Position numbers and translations under genes: made by a program. Under the pieces are notes generated by a model. That model was not told the DNA's origin. It saw only the letters and a list, made by a program, of their open reading frames with translations, and searched no databases. A DNA stretch of 5,682 nucleotides from Bacteroidales bacterium (lineage in GTDB: Bacteria; Bacteroidota; Bacteroidia; Bacteroidales; UBA1556), in assembly GCA_023145955.1 (NCBI GenBank), contig JAGLDA010000053.1, positions 1 through 5,682 of the forward strand, in the 5' to 3' direction. This document shows, in pieces, positions 4,609 to 5,682 of the stretch; the stretch's first letter is position 1, and each line of letters begins with the position of its first letter.

Positions 4609-5682
4609 TTATCTTTTCTCTAACTCTTCCAACTGCAAATTATTAGCTTCCCAAACTTCTTCCTCATTACTCAAATCTTGCTTAAGCTTATTATACTCCT
4701 TGTAAAACTCCACATCGCTAATTAATCCTTGTGCTTGATCTGGTGAAGCCAGTTTGGCGTCCATTTCTGCAATTTTATTTTCCAATGCTTCCATATTTGC
4801 CTCACTTTGGCTTATTAGCCTATTTACTTTCCTTACTTTTTTATCGAATTCTTTGCGCCGAGCATATTCTTCTTTATTAGTAGTATTAGTGGGCTTTTCT
4901 TTGGTTTCTTTTTTCTTTATTTCAAGCTGTCTTAAATCCGCTATGCGACGTTTTTCTATAAACTCAGTTATATCACCAAGATGTTCTTTAATTTTATGAT
5001 TACGAAACTCATAAACCTTATTCGATAACCCTTTAAGGAAATCCCTATCGTGAGAAACTAGAATTAATGTGCCATCAAACTTAAGAAGCGCTTGTTTCAA
5101 AATATCCTTCGACTGCATATCAAGGTGATTGGTAGGCTCATCGAGTATTAATAAATTCACTGGCTCAAGAAGCAATTTTGCCAAAGCTAATCTTGATCGT
5201 TCACCTCCACTGAGCACCTTTACCTTCTTTTCTATATCCTCACCAGAAAATAAGAAACTCCCTAAAATCCCCTTTACCTTTTTTCGAATTTCACCAACAG
5301 CCACATTATCAATTACCTCAAAAACAGTGTCATCATCATCAAGCAAATCTGCTTGATTCTGAGCATAATATCCTACCTTTACATTATGTCCAAGATTAAT
5401 CTCTCCCTCAAAATCTATTTGTTTAAGAATGGATTTAGCGAGTGTAGATTTACCCTCTCCGTTACGACCCACAAAGGCAATAAATTCATTTCTTAGAATA
5501 GTAATATCAATATCTTTTAATACATTTTTACTGCCATAAGACTTGCTAAAATTTTTAATTTCTACAGCAATTTTACCAGAAGAAGGAGCTGGGGGAAACT
5601 TAAAATGAATACTTTTTTTATCAATCAAGTCTAATCCCTGCAAATCAATTTTTTCCAACATTTTAATTCTCGATTGCACTTG
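4609..5682 (-). CDS. ABC-F family ATPase, C-terminal half (partial)
   Basis: The frame is open to the right edge and the first codons in view read QVQSRIKMLEK, the end of the inter-domain linker of ABC-F proteins (commonly ATQVQSRIK). The GTG at 5679 is therefore internal and the gene is cut by the window end; 357 codons remain of a family usually above 600. Counting the V of QVQSR as residue 1, the second nucleotide-binding domain shows Walker A GRNGEGKST (71-79), a Q-loop near YYAQNQ (104-109), signature LSGGERSR (156-163), Walker B LLILDEPTNHLD (176-187) and H-loop SHDRDF (209-214). There are no membrane segments, as expected for ABC-F. The tail (about 245-356) is a lysine/glutamate-rich coiled coil. 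ABC-F proteins bind the ribosome near the E site and modulate translation, and some confer antibiotic protection; the long charged tail suggests a housekeeping Uup/YheS-like member, but the first domain, needed for subtyping, is outside the window. Confidence 0.92.
   Translation of the reverse strand, partial: QVQSRIKMLEKIDLQGLDLIDKKSIHFKFPPAPSSGKIAVEIKNFSKSYGSKNVLKDIDITILRNEFIAFVGRNGEGKSTLAKSILKQIDFEGEINLGHNVKVGYYAQNQADLLDDDDTVFEVIDNVAVGEIRKKVKGILGSFLFSGEDIEKKVKVLSGGERSRLALAKLLLEPVNLLILDEPTNHLDMQSKDILKQALLKFDGTLILVSHDRDFLKGLSNKVYEFRNHKIKEHLGDITEFIEKRRIADLRQLEIKKKETKEKPTNTTNKEEYARRKEFDKKVRKVNRLISQSEANMEALENKIAEMDAKLASPDQAQGLISDVEFYKEYNKLKQDLSNEEEVWEANNLQLEELEKR

Noticed and set aside
4754..5356. 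Two plus-strand ORFs inside the ABC-F gene
   Set aside because: Both are antisense to conserved ABC-F motifs, and their S/F-rich composition is what reverse reading of K/E-rich coding sequence gives.
4609..5679. GTG at 5679 as the start of a half-size ABC protein
   Set aside because: The codon before it is CAA in an open frame and QVQSRIK is the conserved inter-domain linker of ABC-F proteins; the gene is simply cut by the window edge.

Overview
The window looks like a low-GC chromosomal segment from a member of the Bacteroidota. Three things point there: the protein families (a GH2 beta-mannosidase C-terminus, a PNGase F-type amidase with a GLPGLI-like N-domain, and an OmpA-family lipoprotein with a long coiled coil), the lack of convincing Shine-Dalgarno sites before most starts, and TAnnTTTG-type -7 promoter boxes. 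The genus cannot be read from the sequence.

Left part (1-2154, plus strand): the 3' end of a beta-mannosidase gene overlaps, by an ATGA junction, a complete gene for an exported 551-residue peptide-N-glycosidase (PNGase F type) with an extra N-terminal domain. Together they suggest removal and breakdown of protein N-glycans: the amidase frees the glycan from asparagine, and a beta-mannosidase can act on the Man-beta-1,4-GlcNAc core bond.

Middle part (2155-2938): a tRNA-Ala(GGC) gene with encoded CCA and its own strong terminator. About 75 bases further on lies a second, broken copy of the tRNA 3' end whose T-loop is replaced by a small palindrome. Fused to this copy is a decayed fragment of a RhuM-family gene (two in-frame stops, one frameshift, no start). 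This looks like the scar of an element that once used the tRNA 3' end as a target. Next come a terminator-like hairpin, a 33-codon lysine-rich small gene, and a 15-bp-stem hairpin between convergent genes.

Right part (2939-5682, minus strand): a small DUF1858 protein with a CxxC motif, an OmpA-family peptidoglycan-binding lipoprotein followed by a textbook terminator, and the C-terminal half of an ABC-F ATPase gene that runs off the right edge. These are ordinary housekeeping-type genes with no evident functional link to the left part.

I see no CRISPR array, no intact mobile element and no clear new defence system. The items most worth a second look are the coupled N-glycan genes and the tRNA/RhuM scar.
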